A DNA stretch of 64,000 nucleotides, taken from positions 1 to 64,000 of the forward strand of contig NZ_JAFIEU010000002.1 in assembly GCF_020832325.1 (NCBI RefSeq). Direction: 5' to 3'. Of the stretch, positions 9,864 through 19,213 are shown one piece after another. Numbering within the stretch: the first letter of the stretch is position 1; each line of letters starts with the position of its first letter. The notes under the pieces are model-generated. The model had not been told where the DNA came from and did not search any database. It saw only the letters and a list, made by a program, of their open reading frames with translations. Source of the DNA: Lunatimonas sp. GTDB taxonomy: Bacteria > Bacteroidota > Bacteroidia > Cytophagales > Cyclobacteriaceae. The position numbers were made by a program, and so were the translations under genes.

Positions 9864-11216
9864 CTACAGCAGGTCGTTGGCCAAGTTGGCCAGTTCAGAC
9901 CGCTCCCCTTTCTCCAGCTTAATATGTGCATAGATGGGATGGTTTTTTACACGGTCTATCAAATAAGATAGACCGTTGCTTTGACTGTCCAAATAAGGGG
10001 TGTCTATTTGGAATACATCGCCTGTAAAAACTATCTTCGTATTCTCTCCCGCGCGGCTGATGATGGTCTTCACTTCATGAGGTGTCAGATTTTGCGCCTC
10101 ATCCACGATGAAAAAGATATTGGACAGGGAGCGTCCGCGGATATAGGCAAGGGGCTGTATGACCAGTTTTTCCAGATTTACCAGTTCCGTTATTTTTTGA
10201 AACTCCTTTTCTCCCTCTTTGTATTGGTTCTGAATAAATTTTAGATTATCCCATAGGGGCTCCATGTAGGGGTTCAACTTTGACTTGATATCTCCGGGGA
10301 GGAAACCGATGTCTTTGTTGCTTAGGGGTACGATGGGCCTGGCTAGGAAGATCTGCTTGAATTCATGCCGTTGTTCCAAAGCACCGGCAAGTGCCAACAA
10401 AGTTTTACCGGTTCCTGCCACCCCTTGTATGCTGACCAATTTTATCGCTGGGTTTAGAATGGCATGCAGTGCAAAGGTTTGCTCTGCATTTTTAGGTTTG
10501 ATATTGTAGGCGGTTTTCTTCTCAATCTTCTCCAGTTGGTTTAAATCGCTGTTGTAAAAAGCGAGCACAGACTTGCTGTTATTTTTTAGGATGTAGAACG
10601 TGTTGGGCTCCTTCAATTTTTCATGCGGGATCTTGGAGGCCTCGATCACTCCTTTGTCGTACAGCTCATTGATCAATTCCGGGTTTACCTCATCGATGAT
10701 GCGCTTGCCGGTATTTTCCAATTCGGAGATGTTCTTTATCTTGCCGGTTTCGTAGTCCTCTGCGGTGATTTCTAGGGACTTGGCCTTTAGGCGCAAATTA
10801 ATGTCCTTACTGACCAGGATAACCTTTCTCCCCTTTTCAGACTGTTTGAGGCTAAGGGCTGCATTCAGAATTTTGTGATCATTCTTCTCCTCTCCGAATA
10901 TATCGTTGGCATTCAGCTTGTTTTCCGGATTCATCAGTACCTTGAAGTGGCCCTTTCCCTTCCCGTTGAGGGGAGTCCAGTCATGAATCATATAGTCCTT
11001 TGACAGATCGTCGAGCAGCCGGATGAATTCTCGAGCCTCAAAGTTTTTGGTATCGTTTCCCTTTTTGAACTGGTCCAACTCCTCCAATACCGTGATCGGA
11101 ATGACCACATCGTGTTCGGCAAAGTTCATGATGGAATTGTGGGCATAGAGTATGACGGAGGTATCCAATACAAAAATTTTTCGGTCGGCAGACTTTTTCA
11201 CACGAGGCATAGGCAC
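9864..11216 (-). CDS. PhoH-like protein with N-terminal PIN domain
   Basis: PIN VLDTSVILYAH; PhoH GVAGTGKT and VDEAQNLTPHEVKTIISR. Confidence 0.95.
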   Translation of the reverse strand: MPMPRVKKSADRKIFVLDTSVILYAHNSIMNFAEHDVVIPITVLEELDQFKKGNDTKNFEAREFIRLLDDLSKDYMIHDWTPLNGKGKGHFKVLMNPENKLNANDIFGEEKNDHKILNAALSLKQSEKGRKVILVSKDINLRLKAKSLEITAEDYETGKIKNISELENTGKRIIDEVNPELINELYDKGVIEASKIPHEKLKEPNTFYILKNNSKSVLAFYNSDLNQLEKIEKKTAYNIKPKNAEQTFALHAILNPAIKLVSIQGVAGTGKTLLALAGALEQRHEFKQIFLARPIVPLSNKDIGFLPGDIKSKLNPYMEPLWDNLKFIQNQYKEGEKEFQKITELVNLEKLVIQPLAYIRGRSLSNIFFIVDEAQNLTPHEVKTIISRAGENTKIVFTGDVFQIDTPYLDSQSNGLSYLIDRVKNHPIYAHIKLEKGERSELANLANDLL

Positions 11217-11355
11217 AAAATCTTAGGTTTTCTACACGCGATAAGTTAGAAAATTTAACTCTTGCGTAAGCCAATTTGATCAAAAAATATTCTGACTGAA
11301 AGCCTCTAGGACGCTATGCGGTTGATTATCAATAAAAAAATCTACTCCTTACGGG

Positions 11356-12105
11356 CTAGCGATTCCAAATATCCCAGGATGCCTCCGCCTGTAGGTGCAA
11401 CATCTCCAAACCGTTTTTTACCTTCGCCCCTTTTTCAGCCATCGCAATCATGATCGCGGTGTTTTCCGGGTTATAGACCAAATCGTACACGAGGTGTCGG
11501 CTATCAATTTGCGCGATAGGTATGTCGGGGGTTCGCTCGGTATTCGGGTAGGTACCCAGAGGGGTGGTGTTGATAATCAGTGTATACGCTTGCAGCAAAG
11601 CTGAATTACTGTGTAGGTCTTCGTAAGTAATCAGCAAGGGATCTTCCTGGTTTACCTTGGTTCGGGATACGCGTAGGTAGGCGATGTTTAAATCAATCAG
11701 GGCCTGTACGACTGCTTTGGAAGCGCCGCCGGTGCCCAGCACAAGTGCCCTGGGCCGGGCATCACCCAGCCAGGTTTCAAGGGAAGACTTGAAGCCGTAA
11801 TAGTCGGTGTTATATCCGAAGAGTTTCCCCTTGCTGATCTTAATGGTATTTACTGCTCCAATGGCTTCGCAAGCAGGGTCTAGTTCATCCATAAAGGGGA
11901 TAACCTGTAATTTATATGGAATGGTCACATTGAGACCTACCAGTTCCGGATTGGATACGAGTACCTGATTGAGATCCGATATGTCGGGTATTTCGTATAA
12001 GTTGTACAGACAGTCGTGAAGCCCCTCTTTTTCAAATTTATCGGTGAAGTATTTTTTCGAAAAAGAATGGGATAGGGGAAAACCAATTAAGCCGAATTTT
12101 TTCAT
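11356..12105 (-). CDS. aroE: Shikimate dehydrogenase
   Basis: GLIGFPLSHSFSKKYF, NVTIPYK, GTGGASKAVVQAL, INTTPLG. Confidence 0.95.
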   Translation of the reverse strand: MKKFGLIGFPLSHSFSKKYFTDKFEKEGLHDCLYNLYEIPDISDLNQVLVSNPELVGLNVTIPYKLQVIPFMDELDPACEAIGAVNTIKISKGKLFGYNTDYYGFKSSLETWLGDARPRALVLGTGGASKAVVQALIDLNIAYLRVSRTKVNQEDPLLITYEDLHSNSALLQAYTLIINTTPLGTYPNTERTPDIPIAQIDSRHLVYDLVYNPENTAIMIAMAEKGAKVKNGLEMLHLQAEASWDIWNR

Positions 12106-12107
12106 CG

Positions 12108-13046
12108 TTATTCCGAAGTTTTGGTGTATGCCGCTAAGCGTTCTATACCCACTACCAGCACCACGCCTACCAGAAATGCCAGGATGGCCAACAAAAAATG
12201 GGCTTCCTCTCCCGTCGCAAGTTGATAGTGGTGTGGCCAGATGTTCTTGGTGAGAAAGGGCTTTTGTTCTCCGCTACTCGAAAGCCGGTAAGAAAGTACC
12301 TCCTTCCAAGGCCAAATTTTGTTGATGGACCCGAGCATAAATCCGGATAAGAAGGCCAGTGTGATGGCATGGAAACGCTTCAGAAGCCACGATATCAACC
12401 TGCTAAAGGAAAGAATTCCCACAATACATCCTACTGCAAAGACACCCAAGGTCAGGATATCTTTCTCGTTGACAGCCCGGAGAATCTGCTCATATTGGCC
12501 CAAAATCAATAGAATAAAGCTTCCGGAGATTCCGGGCAAAATCATGGCACAGATGGCTATAGATCCAGATAAGAACGTAAACCAGATAGTCTCGGGTGTG
12601 GCTACCGGAGGGATCTCGGTGATGAAATAGGCAATCGCAGTGCCCAAAGGAATCGCTACAATTGCGAACAGGTTCCACTTTCGGATATCCCTTAAGATCA
12701 CTATCGCACTTATGAGGATCAGCCCACAGAAAAACGACCAAAGTGGTATCGCATGATTTTCCATCAGAAAGGTGATGGCCCGGGAAAGGGTAAAGATGCT
12801 CGTCAAAATGCCCAGCACCAATGTAAGTAAGAAACCACCGTTTACATGCTTCCAGAAGGCTCTAATTTCCAAGCTTTTCAACAAATAAATCGCCTCCATG
12901 TCTATGGACCGGATGCTGTCCAGCAACTTTTCGTATATCTTAGTAACCAGGGCAATAGAACCCCCCGATACACCTGGTACAATGTCTGCACCTCCCATGG
13001 CCATTCCCTTCAAGAACAAAAGGAGTTTGTCTGTTACATTTCTCAT
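12108..13046 (-). CDS. DUF368 domain-containing membrane protein
   Basis: KGMAMGGADIVPGVSGGSIAL; ILPGISGSFILLILGQYEQ. Confidence 0.93.
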   Translation of the reverse strand: MRNVTDKLLLFLKGMAMGGADIVPGVSGGSIALVTKIYEKLLDSIRSIDMEAIYLLKSLEIRAFWKHVNGGFLLTLVLGILTSIFTLSRAITFLMENHAIPLWSFFCGLILISAIVILRDIRKWNLFAIVAIPLGTAIAYFITEIPPVATPETIWFTFLSGSIAICAMILPGISGSFILLILGQYEQILRAVNEKDILTLGVFAVGCIVGILSFSRLISWLLKRFHAITLAFLSGFMLGSINKIWPWKEVLSYRLSSSGEQKPFLTKNIWPHHYQLATGEEAHFLLAILAFLVGVVLVVGIERLAAYTKTSE

Positions 13047-13090
13047 GAAAGTTCCCTTCGGTGTATGTTAGGTGCGGCAAAAAGGGAGCA

Positions 13091-13858
13091 TTACACTCCC
13101 AGATTCAAAAAATGGTCAAACGTATCCCCTCTCAATCCAAGGCGTAACGTCTCCAAGGAGATAAACTCGTTGGGAGCGATATTTCCCAAGTTCACATTTG
13201 CCCCCAGTAACTTGATAAACCACACCTGCTGCTCTTTTTGTGGAGCCTCCCAAATGATACGTTCTTCGGGGATTTTGGTGAGAATCTCTTCGACCAATCC
13301 TTGTCTCACCTCACCGGAATCTCTAAATAGTCCGACCGTTCCGCCCTCTCGGGCCTCGCCGATTACTTTCCAAGCACCGGCATCTAGCTCCTTTTGCATC
13401 TGCTCTATCCACTTGTAAGGAGGGATTATCTTGGCAGCGTCTTTGGATCCAACCTCAGAAAGCACCGTAACCTGCTTGGCCAGTGTGCGGATGTATTCGC
13501 ATTTTTTCTCGTGGTCCAAGGTGATGGAGCCGTCTGATACTTCTGCAAAAGTAAGCCCGTAGGTATCAAGCAGCCTTCGGTAATCCTCAAACTGACCTCT
13601 TACCAAAAAAGCTTCAAACAATGTTCCTCCAAAATACACGGGGATGCCCGCAGAGCGATATAGTTCTATTTTTTCTTTAAGTCTCTTGGTTACGTAGGAA
13701 GTAGCCCAGCCAAACTTGACTATATCGATAAAATCACCGCTTACTTCAATAAAATCTTCAACTTCCCTTAGGCTTAATCCTTTGTCCATGGCCATGGTAA
13801 ACCCCGACGTCCTAGGCTTTACCGTACGGTCTGGAATGCTCTTTAGAATGTAATTCAT
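13091..13858 (-). CDS. Phosphosulfolactate synthase family protein (ComA-like)
   Basis: RTSGFTMAMDKGLSLREVEDFIEVSGDFIDIVKFGWATSYVT; VGSKDAAKI; GLRGDTFDHF. Confidence 0.88.
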   Translation of the reverse strand: MNYILKSIPDRTVKPRTSGFTMAMDKGLSLREVEDFIEVSGDFIDIVKFGWATSYVTKRLKEKIELYRSAGIPVYFGGTLFEAFLVRGQFEDYRRLLDTYGLTFAEVSDGSITLDHEKKCEYIRTLAKQVTVLSEVGSKDAAKIIPPYKWIEQMQKELDAGAWKVIGEAREGGTVGLFRDSGEVRQGLVEEILTKIPEERIIWEAPQKEQQVWFIKLLGANVNLGNIAPNEFISLETLRLGLRGDTFDHFLNLGV

Positions 13859-13896
13859 TCAATAAGTTATTTGTAAAGACGAAATAATAGGAAAAC

Positions 13897-15309
13897 TTAT
13901 TTGGTAAAATCGGTCCTATACTGGTTGATGATTTTATAAATGGCCTTTTGATGCTCCAGTTCCGGCATCAACTCAAATAAAATCACGTGTTTTTCAAACC
14001 CCAAAGTTAATGCATTTTCTAAAATTGAAAAGGCTTCTTTGTATTTCCCCGTCTTTATTAGGTATACCACTAGTCGGTAATATAGTTCGGCTTCCTCCGG
14101 CAATTCTTCCATGCCCTCTTTAATCACATCTTCCGCTTCCTCAAACCGGTTCTGGTCAAAATAGATAATGGAAAGGTTGATATAGGTCTCCAATATCCCC
14201 GGTTCTAGGTTAATCGCTTCCTCGTAAGCCTCAGAGCTTGCTTGAAGATTGCCTAGATTATACTCAGCTTCTGCCAATCCAACCCAATAGTTGGCATTTT
14301 CGTCTGAGATGTGAATCGCCTTTTTGAAATAGTGGATAGCTTCGAAATATTTCTTTTTCTTCAGCATGCACATGCCCATGCCAAACCACGCATCGTCGTA
14401 TTCGGGATCCAACTTGGCTGACTTCTTGAAATATTTAAACGCCATGTCAATCTGATTCAGCTTTTCGTAGGCTGCACCTAGGTAGCAGCAGTTCTCCGAA
14501 TTACTCCCCTCACAGTTGATCGTGTTTTGATAGGCTTCAAGCGCCAGGTCATACTGATTGGTATTCATCAATGCGTTGCCCATGTTAAAGTAGGCCGAGG
14601 CGAAGCTGTCATCAATCAGAATGGCATACTCATAGGCCGAAATGGCCTCCTCAAATTTCCCCAACCGGTTGTAAACCACACCCAAGTTGTACCAAGACCC
14701 GGCATTGTAGGGATCCTGATCGATGAATTCTTGGTAAAACTTGAGGATTTCATCAAATGACCCCTCCTCTTCGGTGATCATGGCAAGCTGAAAGAGGGCA
14801 TCCTCGTGGTTGAGTTTCAGCGTGACACAGTCTTTGTACGACTGTATGGCTTTTTCTTTCTGCCCGTCTGCACGGTACACGTTGCCTAGGAGGTAGTGTA
14901 CTTCTGCCTTGTCCTCTGCAACGGGCAGGTATCCCTCCAGCAATTCGATTGACTCACGGATACTACCCAGTAACGGGTAGGCATTTGCAAGTGCCAACAC
15001 GATATCCTCATTGTTAGGAGAGATATTGTTAAGGTGTTCCAATATTTCTACACCCTCTTCGACATCATCCAAAAAAATCAACGCCTGTGCCCTCAGCAGC
15101 TTGATCTCTTGGGAAAACGGAAACCGCTCCAAGGCGATCTGACTGGCTTTGTGGGCCTTCTTAAATTTCAGATTATCCAGGTAAAACCTGACGATATCCT
15201 CCAGCTCCTCCTCTCCAAAATACAGGTCCAAATTGGACTTCAGGGAGTTTTCGAATCTTAGAACCAACTCCCGGTCCTGTTCTGAATGGTTTTCAAAATC
15301 TCCCGTCAT
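13897..15309 (-). CDS. Tetratricopeptide repeat protein
   Basis: Many TPR units (e.g. AGSWYNLGVVYNRLGKFEEAISAYEYAI); likely start MTGDFENHS at 15309, not the track start. Confidence 0.92.
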   Translation of the reverse strand: MTGDFENHSEQDRELVLRFENSLKSNLDLYFGEEELEDIVRFYLDNLKFKKAHKASQIALERFPFSQEIKLLRAQALIFLDDVEEGVEILEHLNNISPNNEDIVLALANAYPLLGSIRESIELLEGYLPVAEDKAEVHYLLGNVYRADGQKEKAIQSYKDCVTLKLNHEDALFQLAMITEEEGSFDEILKFYQEFIDQDPYNAGSWYNLGVVYNRLGKFEEAISAYEYAILIDDSFASAYFNMGNALMNTNQYDLALEAYQNTINCEGSNSENCCYLGAAYEKLNQIDMAFKYFKKSAKLDPEYDDAWFGMGMCMLKKKKYFEAIHYFKKAIHISDENANYWVGLAEAEYNLGNLQASSEAYEEAINLEPGILETYINLSIIYFDQNRFEEAEDVIKEGMEELPEEAELYYRLVVYLIKTGKYKEAFSILENALTLGFEKHVILFELMPELEHQKAIYKIINQYRTDFTK

Positions 15310-15398
15310 TGAATATCTTTTCTGTTTAACACATAAGTTACCAAAATTTTTGGTAGACCATACAGGTTGGGTGATAAATTTCCAGGTATTTAAGTCTA

Positions 15399-16376
15399 TT
15401 AAACGGGGATGCTTTTGCTTTCGTTCCCAGCCGCCCACAGAAGTGTTTCCTCCAATGGTCGGAACCGATAGGCGCTGAGACGCTGGGCTTTTTGGTTGTC
15501 ATAAACCAGGGGCTTGTCCGAAATCAAGCCGTTGAGTCCGTCAAATCTACCGTAACTCTTTCGCTTAAAGAGAGATGGGATAAACTTCCTCCAGCCAATT
15601 GGTTTTTTCCCAGGAAGTTCTCTGTTACCGGATAGGAGGTTGAATGCCTCCTGCAGTTGGGCCAAAAACTCTCTGAAAGGAATGCTTTCTTTGTTGATGA
15701 TATACCTGGCGTTCCAGTCTGCTTTCTGTACCAATCGGGCGATCCATTTACTAGCATCCCGAATGTCGATGTAGTTGAAATTTCCTGCCTCGGAACCGTA
15801 CTGAGAACCTAACAAGTACCTATATATGCGTGCACTGGACCGAGAATCAGTTATTTTGGGTAGTAAGGTTGTTGGGTTAAAAACCATCACCTCCAGACCC
15901 TCCTGGGCACCTCTCCATACTTCAAGTTCTGCCAGATGCTTCGATACGGCATAGGGTGAGTTGAAGTCAGAGGTGGTCCACTTGTACTGTTCGTTGATAA
16001 CATCGGTGTCTGGATCAATGCCCAATGCAGATGCAGAACTAATATATACCAATCTTTTGGTGCCCGCACTTAGCATAGCATTTACCAAGTTTGTGGTGCC
16101 TTCTGTGTTCACTTTCAGCAGTCTCTCTTCTTCTGGGGCGTTCACTGGCGTTAGTCCAGCTGCATGGACCACCATGTCCATGTCCTGTAGTGCATCTTCC
16201 AGTGACTGAAAATCGTTGATATCCCCTTCATGCCAACTGATTTGGCCTTCCAATCCATCCAACAGGTTTAACGGACTGTCTTTCCTTCTCAACCCATGTA
16301 AAGCACCTAGGTCTGCAAACTCCTTTGCCAGATAACTCCCCAAAAGGCCGGTGATGCCTGTGATTAATACCTTCAT
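15399..16376 (-). CDS. NAD-dependent epimerase/dehydratase (extended SDR)
   Basis: ITGITGLLGSYLAKEF; SPYAVSKHLAELEV YxxxK. Confidence 0.9.
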   Translation of the reverse strand: MKVLITGITGLLGSYLAKEFADLGALHGLRRKDSPLNLLDGLEGQISWHEGDINDFQSLEDALQDMDMVVHAAGLTPVNAPEEERLLKVNTEGTTNLVNAMLSAGTKRLVYISSASALGIDPDTDVINEQYKWTTSDFNSPYAVSKHLAELEVWRGAQEGLEVMVFNPTTLLPKITDSRSSARIYRYLLGSQYGSEAGNFNYIDIRDASKWIARLVQKADWNARYIINKESIPFREFLAQLQEAFNLLSGNRELPGKKPIGWRKFIPSLFKRKSYGRFDGLNGLISDKPLVYDNQKAQRLSAYRFRPLEETLLWAAGNESKSIPV

Positions 16377-17125
16377 AGGGTGGAGTTAACCAACGGGAGG
16401 GACATCAGTTTTTCGTAGTATTTTTCGCTTGGCAGGTGTTCGAGTGCATCGAGGTACCGGTGGTTGTGGCAATCAGTGCCCACTACTTTTACCAACCCCA
16501 TATCGATCAGTTTTTCAGCAAATTTTTTCACTGGCTTGGAGTAATATCCAGTGATTGAAAGCAAATTTAGCTGAAAGTAGATATTACGCTCCGCCAAAGA
16601 CTCTAACAGAGTAGGGTTTTGATGCAGGTAGAGGTACCGCTCCGGATGTGCATAGATGGGTTTGTATCCGGCCGTCTCTAGTCGAAAAAGGGTATCCTCG
16701 AGGATGTGTGCCTTGTTCATGAAGCCGGTTTCTACCAATATCATGTTGTCCCCAAAGGTCAAAAGGGGTTCTTTTTTAAGGACTTTGTCATAAAACAGCT
16801 CGTCGAGATAATACTCCGCAGCCGCTTCCAGATGGATATTGATCCCCTCTTTGTTGACTGCCTTTCTGAGAGCCTGCAGGCCGGATTGAATGATTTCCGG
16901 TGTGTTTTTGTAAAACTCACTCATCACGTGTGGCGTAATGATAAGCTTCTGAAGTCCCCAGTCTGCCAGACGGCTGATTAGCTCTAGGGATTCGTCCATT
17001 GTTTGAGCCCCATCGTCTACGCCCGGAATGAGATGGCTATGCATGTCTGTCTTCATCCAAGACAGGTCCAGGGTGAGTTCTTCTTTGGTTTTCTTTTTCT
17101 TAAATAGATCTAGTAGTGACATCAA
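16373..17125 (-). CDS. CpsB/YwqE-like PHP-family tyrosine-protein phosphatase
   Basis: TDMHSHLIPGVDDGAQTMDESLELI; IITPHVM; YAHPERY; GTDCHNHRYL. Confidence 0.92.
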   Translation of the reverse strand: MMSLLDLFKKKKTKEELTLDLSWMKTDMHSHLIPGVDDGAQTMDESLELISRLADWGLQKLIITPHVMSEFYKNTPEIIQSGLQALRKAVNKEGINIHLEAAAEYYLDELFYDKVLKKEPLLTFGDNMILVETGFMNKAHILEDTLFRLETAGYKPIYAHPERYLYLHQNPTLLESLAERNIYFQLNLLSITGYYSKPVKKFAEKLIDMGLVKVVGTDCHNHRYLDALEHLPSEKYYEKLMSLPLVNSTL

Positions 17126-17673
17126 AGTCCTCCTCCACTCATTTTTTCAAATTCGTCTAAGGTGGGTAGCGCCAGGTCTTTGTCCGAAAGCACTGGATTA
17201 GATACTCCCCATTTTATATTTAGTCGGCTATCATCCCAGATAATTCCCCCTTCGCTTGCTTTATGGTACAGGTTGGAACATTTATATGAAAAGATAGCGT
17301 CTTCCCATACAGCGAACCCATGCGCAAAACCTTTAGGAATATAGAGCATATTCTGTAGGTTTGCATCCAATACGACGGCATGATACTGGCCGAATGTGGG
17401 AGATCCTTTTCGCAGATCCACACATACATCGAGCACTTTGCCAACGATTACCCGGGCCAGCTTGGCCTGCGCAAATTCGCCGGACTGAAAGTGTAGTCCC
17501 CGCACGATATCCCGCTCCGAAAAGGATTGATTATCTTGCATCCAAACAGTGGGTAAGCCGTGTTTTTCAAAGACATCTTGCTTATACGTCTCTAAGAAAT
17601 AGCCTCGGTCGTCCCTGAATATTCGAGGGTAAATTTCAAGTACATCTTTAATGGGAGTTTCACGTATCTCCAT
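17122..17673 (-). CDS. rfbC: dTDP-4-dehydrorhamnose 3,5-epimerase
   Basis: RIFRDDRGYFLETYK; DNQSFSERDIVRGLHFQ; PKGFAHGFAV; likely start MEIRETP at 17673. Confidence 0.93.
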   Translation of the reverse strand: MEIRETPIKDVLEIYPRIFRDDRGYFLETYKQDVFEKHGLPTVWMQDNQSFSERDIVRGLHFQSGEFAQAKLARVIVGKVLDVCVDLRKGSPTFGQYHAVVLDANLQNMLYIPKGFAHGFAVWEDAIFSYKCSNLYHKASEGGIIWDDSRLNIKWGVSNPVLSDKDLALPTLDEFEKMSGGGL

Positions 17674-17935
17674 GGGTGCGGTGTAGCTAACTGATTTTAG
17701 TATCACACAATCGAGCGATGGTCAACCTTCACGTTTGCGCATCACCCGTACTTTCTGCGTATTTTCGCCCAAAATTAGCTAAATTTAACCTGCTAAAATA
17801 GCAATAGAGTTAATTTTGTGGCTTGTAGCCGATTTGGGCATGGGGTTTGACCGCCCTAACGCTACACAACCAACGAAAAAGACCTGTAAAGGTTAGCAAC
17901 TCAAAGGAGTTTTTCATACGTAAGAAGAAACATAC

Positions 17936-19213
17936 ATGAATAAATACACGAAGAAGTTAAAAAAGTTGATCGATACCGCTCCGGAGCAAGAAAAAGCGGT
18001 GTTGGTGGCACTAATTCATCAGCAGGACACCGAACGTTTGATTCAAGAGCACCTGGATGAACTGGCCCTATTAACCGAGACATTGGGGGCCAAAGCCATC
18101 CACCGATTTACCCAACGGCTGGAGAAACCCGATATTCGGACATTCGTCGGTTCAGGCAAGCTGGAGGAGATCAAGTCCTATATTGAGTTTTTTGAAGTGG
18201 ACATGATCATCTTCGACGATGACCTATCTCCCTCGCAGATGCGTAACCTGGAAAATGAATTGAAGATTAAAGTGTACGACCGGTCTTTGCTGATCCTCGA
18301 TATTTTTCTTCAACGGGCGCAGACGGCCCAGGCAAAAACTCAGGTGGAACTGGCCCGATATCAATATTTGCTTCCCCGGCTTACGCGGATGTGGACCCAC
18401 TTGGAGCGGCAACGGGGCGGAACTTCCACCCGTGGCGGTGCCGGTGAGAAGGAAATTGAGACAGATAAGCGTGATATACGTGCCAAAATCACCCTTTTAA
18501 AGGAAAAACTCGACAGGATCGAAAAACAAGGCATCACACAGCGGAAGGGCCGAAAGGGAATCGTGCGCGTCGCCATGGTAGGATACACCAACGTAGGTAA
18601 AAGTACGCTGATGCGGCTAATGACCAAAGCAGACGTGCTGGCAGAAGACAAACTTTTTGCCACGGTAGATTCCACGGTACGAAAGGTGGTGCTGGAAAAC
18701 CTCCCCTTTTTGCTCTCCGACACGGTAGGGTTTATTCGGAAATTGCCCACTCACCTAATCGAGTCGTTTAAATCGACGCTTGCAGAAATCAAAGAGGCTG
18801 ACTTATTGGTGCATGTAGTGGATGTATCGCATCCCGGATTTCAGGATCAGATCAACGTGGTAAATCAAACCCTCAACGAATTGGGTGCAGGTGACAAGCC
18901 TGTGGTTTTGGTGTTCAACAAAATTGACATTGCACCGAAAATGCCTGACGAAGAAACGCTTATGCAAATGAGTGAGCTAGAGGTCGAAGAGGCTGGTTAC
19001 ATCGATTTTGAAAAACTTGAGCAAAGCTATGCCAAGAAATTGGCCATCAAGCCAGTCTTTATGGCAGCAGAGTCCGGAGTAAATGTTGAAGAGTTTCGAA
19101 GCGTCCTGACAGGAGAAGTGAAAAAGATACACCAGAAAATATATCCCCACTACCTGGAAGACGAGGTATTCGACTTATCCCGCTTCAACGACGAGGACGA
19201 GGATGCCTATTGA
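17936..19213 (+). CDS. hflX: GTPase HflX
   Basis: GSGKLEEI, GGTSTRGGAGEKEIETDKR, GYTNVGKST, DTVGFIRKLP. Confidence 0.97.
   Translation: MNKYTKKLKKLIDTAPEQEKAVLVALIHQQDTERLIQEHLDELALLTETLGAKAIHRFTQRLEKPDIRTFVGSGKLEEIKSYIEFFEVDMIIFDDDLSPSQMRNLENELKIKVYDRSLLILDIFLQRAQTAQAKTQVELARYQYLLPRLTRMWTHLERQRGGTSTRGGAGEKEIETDKRDIRAKITLLKEKLDRIEKQGITQRKGRKGIVRVAMVGYTNVGKSTLMRLMTKADVLAEDKLFATVDSTVRKVVLENLPFLLSDTVGFIRKLPTHLIESFKSTLAEIKEADLLVHVVDVSHPGFQDQINVVNQTLNELGAGDKPVVLVFNKIDIAPKMPDEETLMQMSELEVEEAGYIDFEKLEQSYAKKLAIKPVFMAAESGVNVEEFRSVLTGEVKKIHQKIYPHYLEDEVFDLSRFNDEDEDAY

Noticed and set aside
15310-15438. N-terminal extension of the TPR ORF in the track
   Set aside because: Overlaps the 3' end of the neighbouring epimerase gene; the internal ATG at 15309 gives a better start.
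15399-17706. rfbC - PHP phosphatase - epimerase as a polysaccharide biosynthesis island
   Set aside because: No glycosyltransferases, Wzx/Wzy or other capsule genes nearby; three genes are not enough to support an island.
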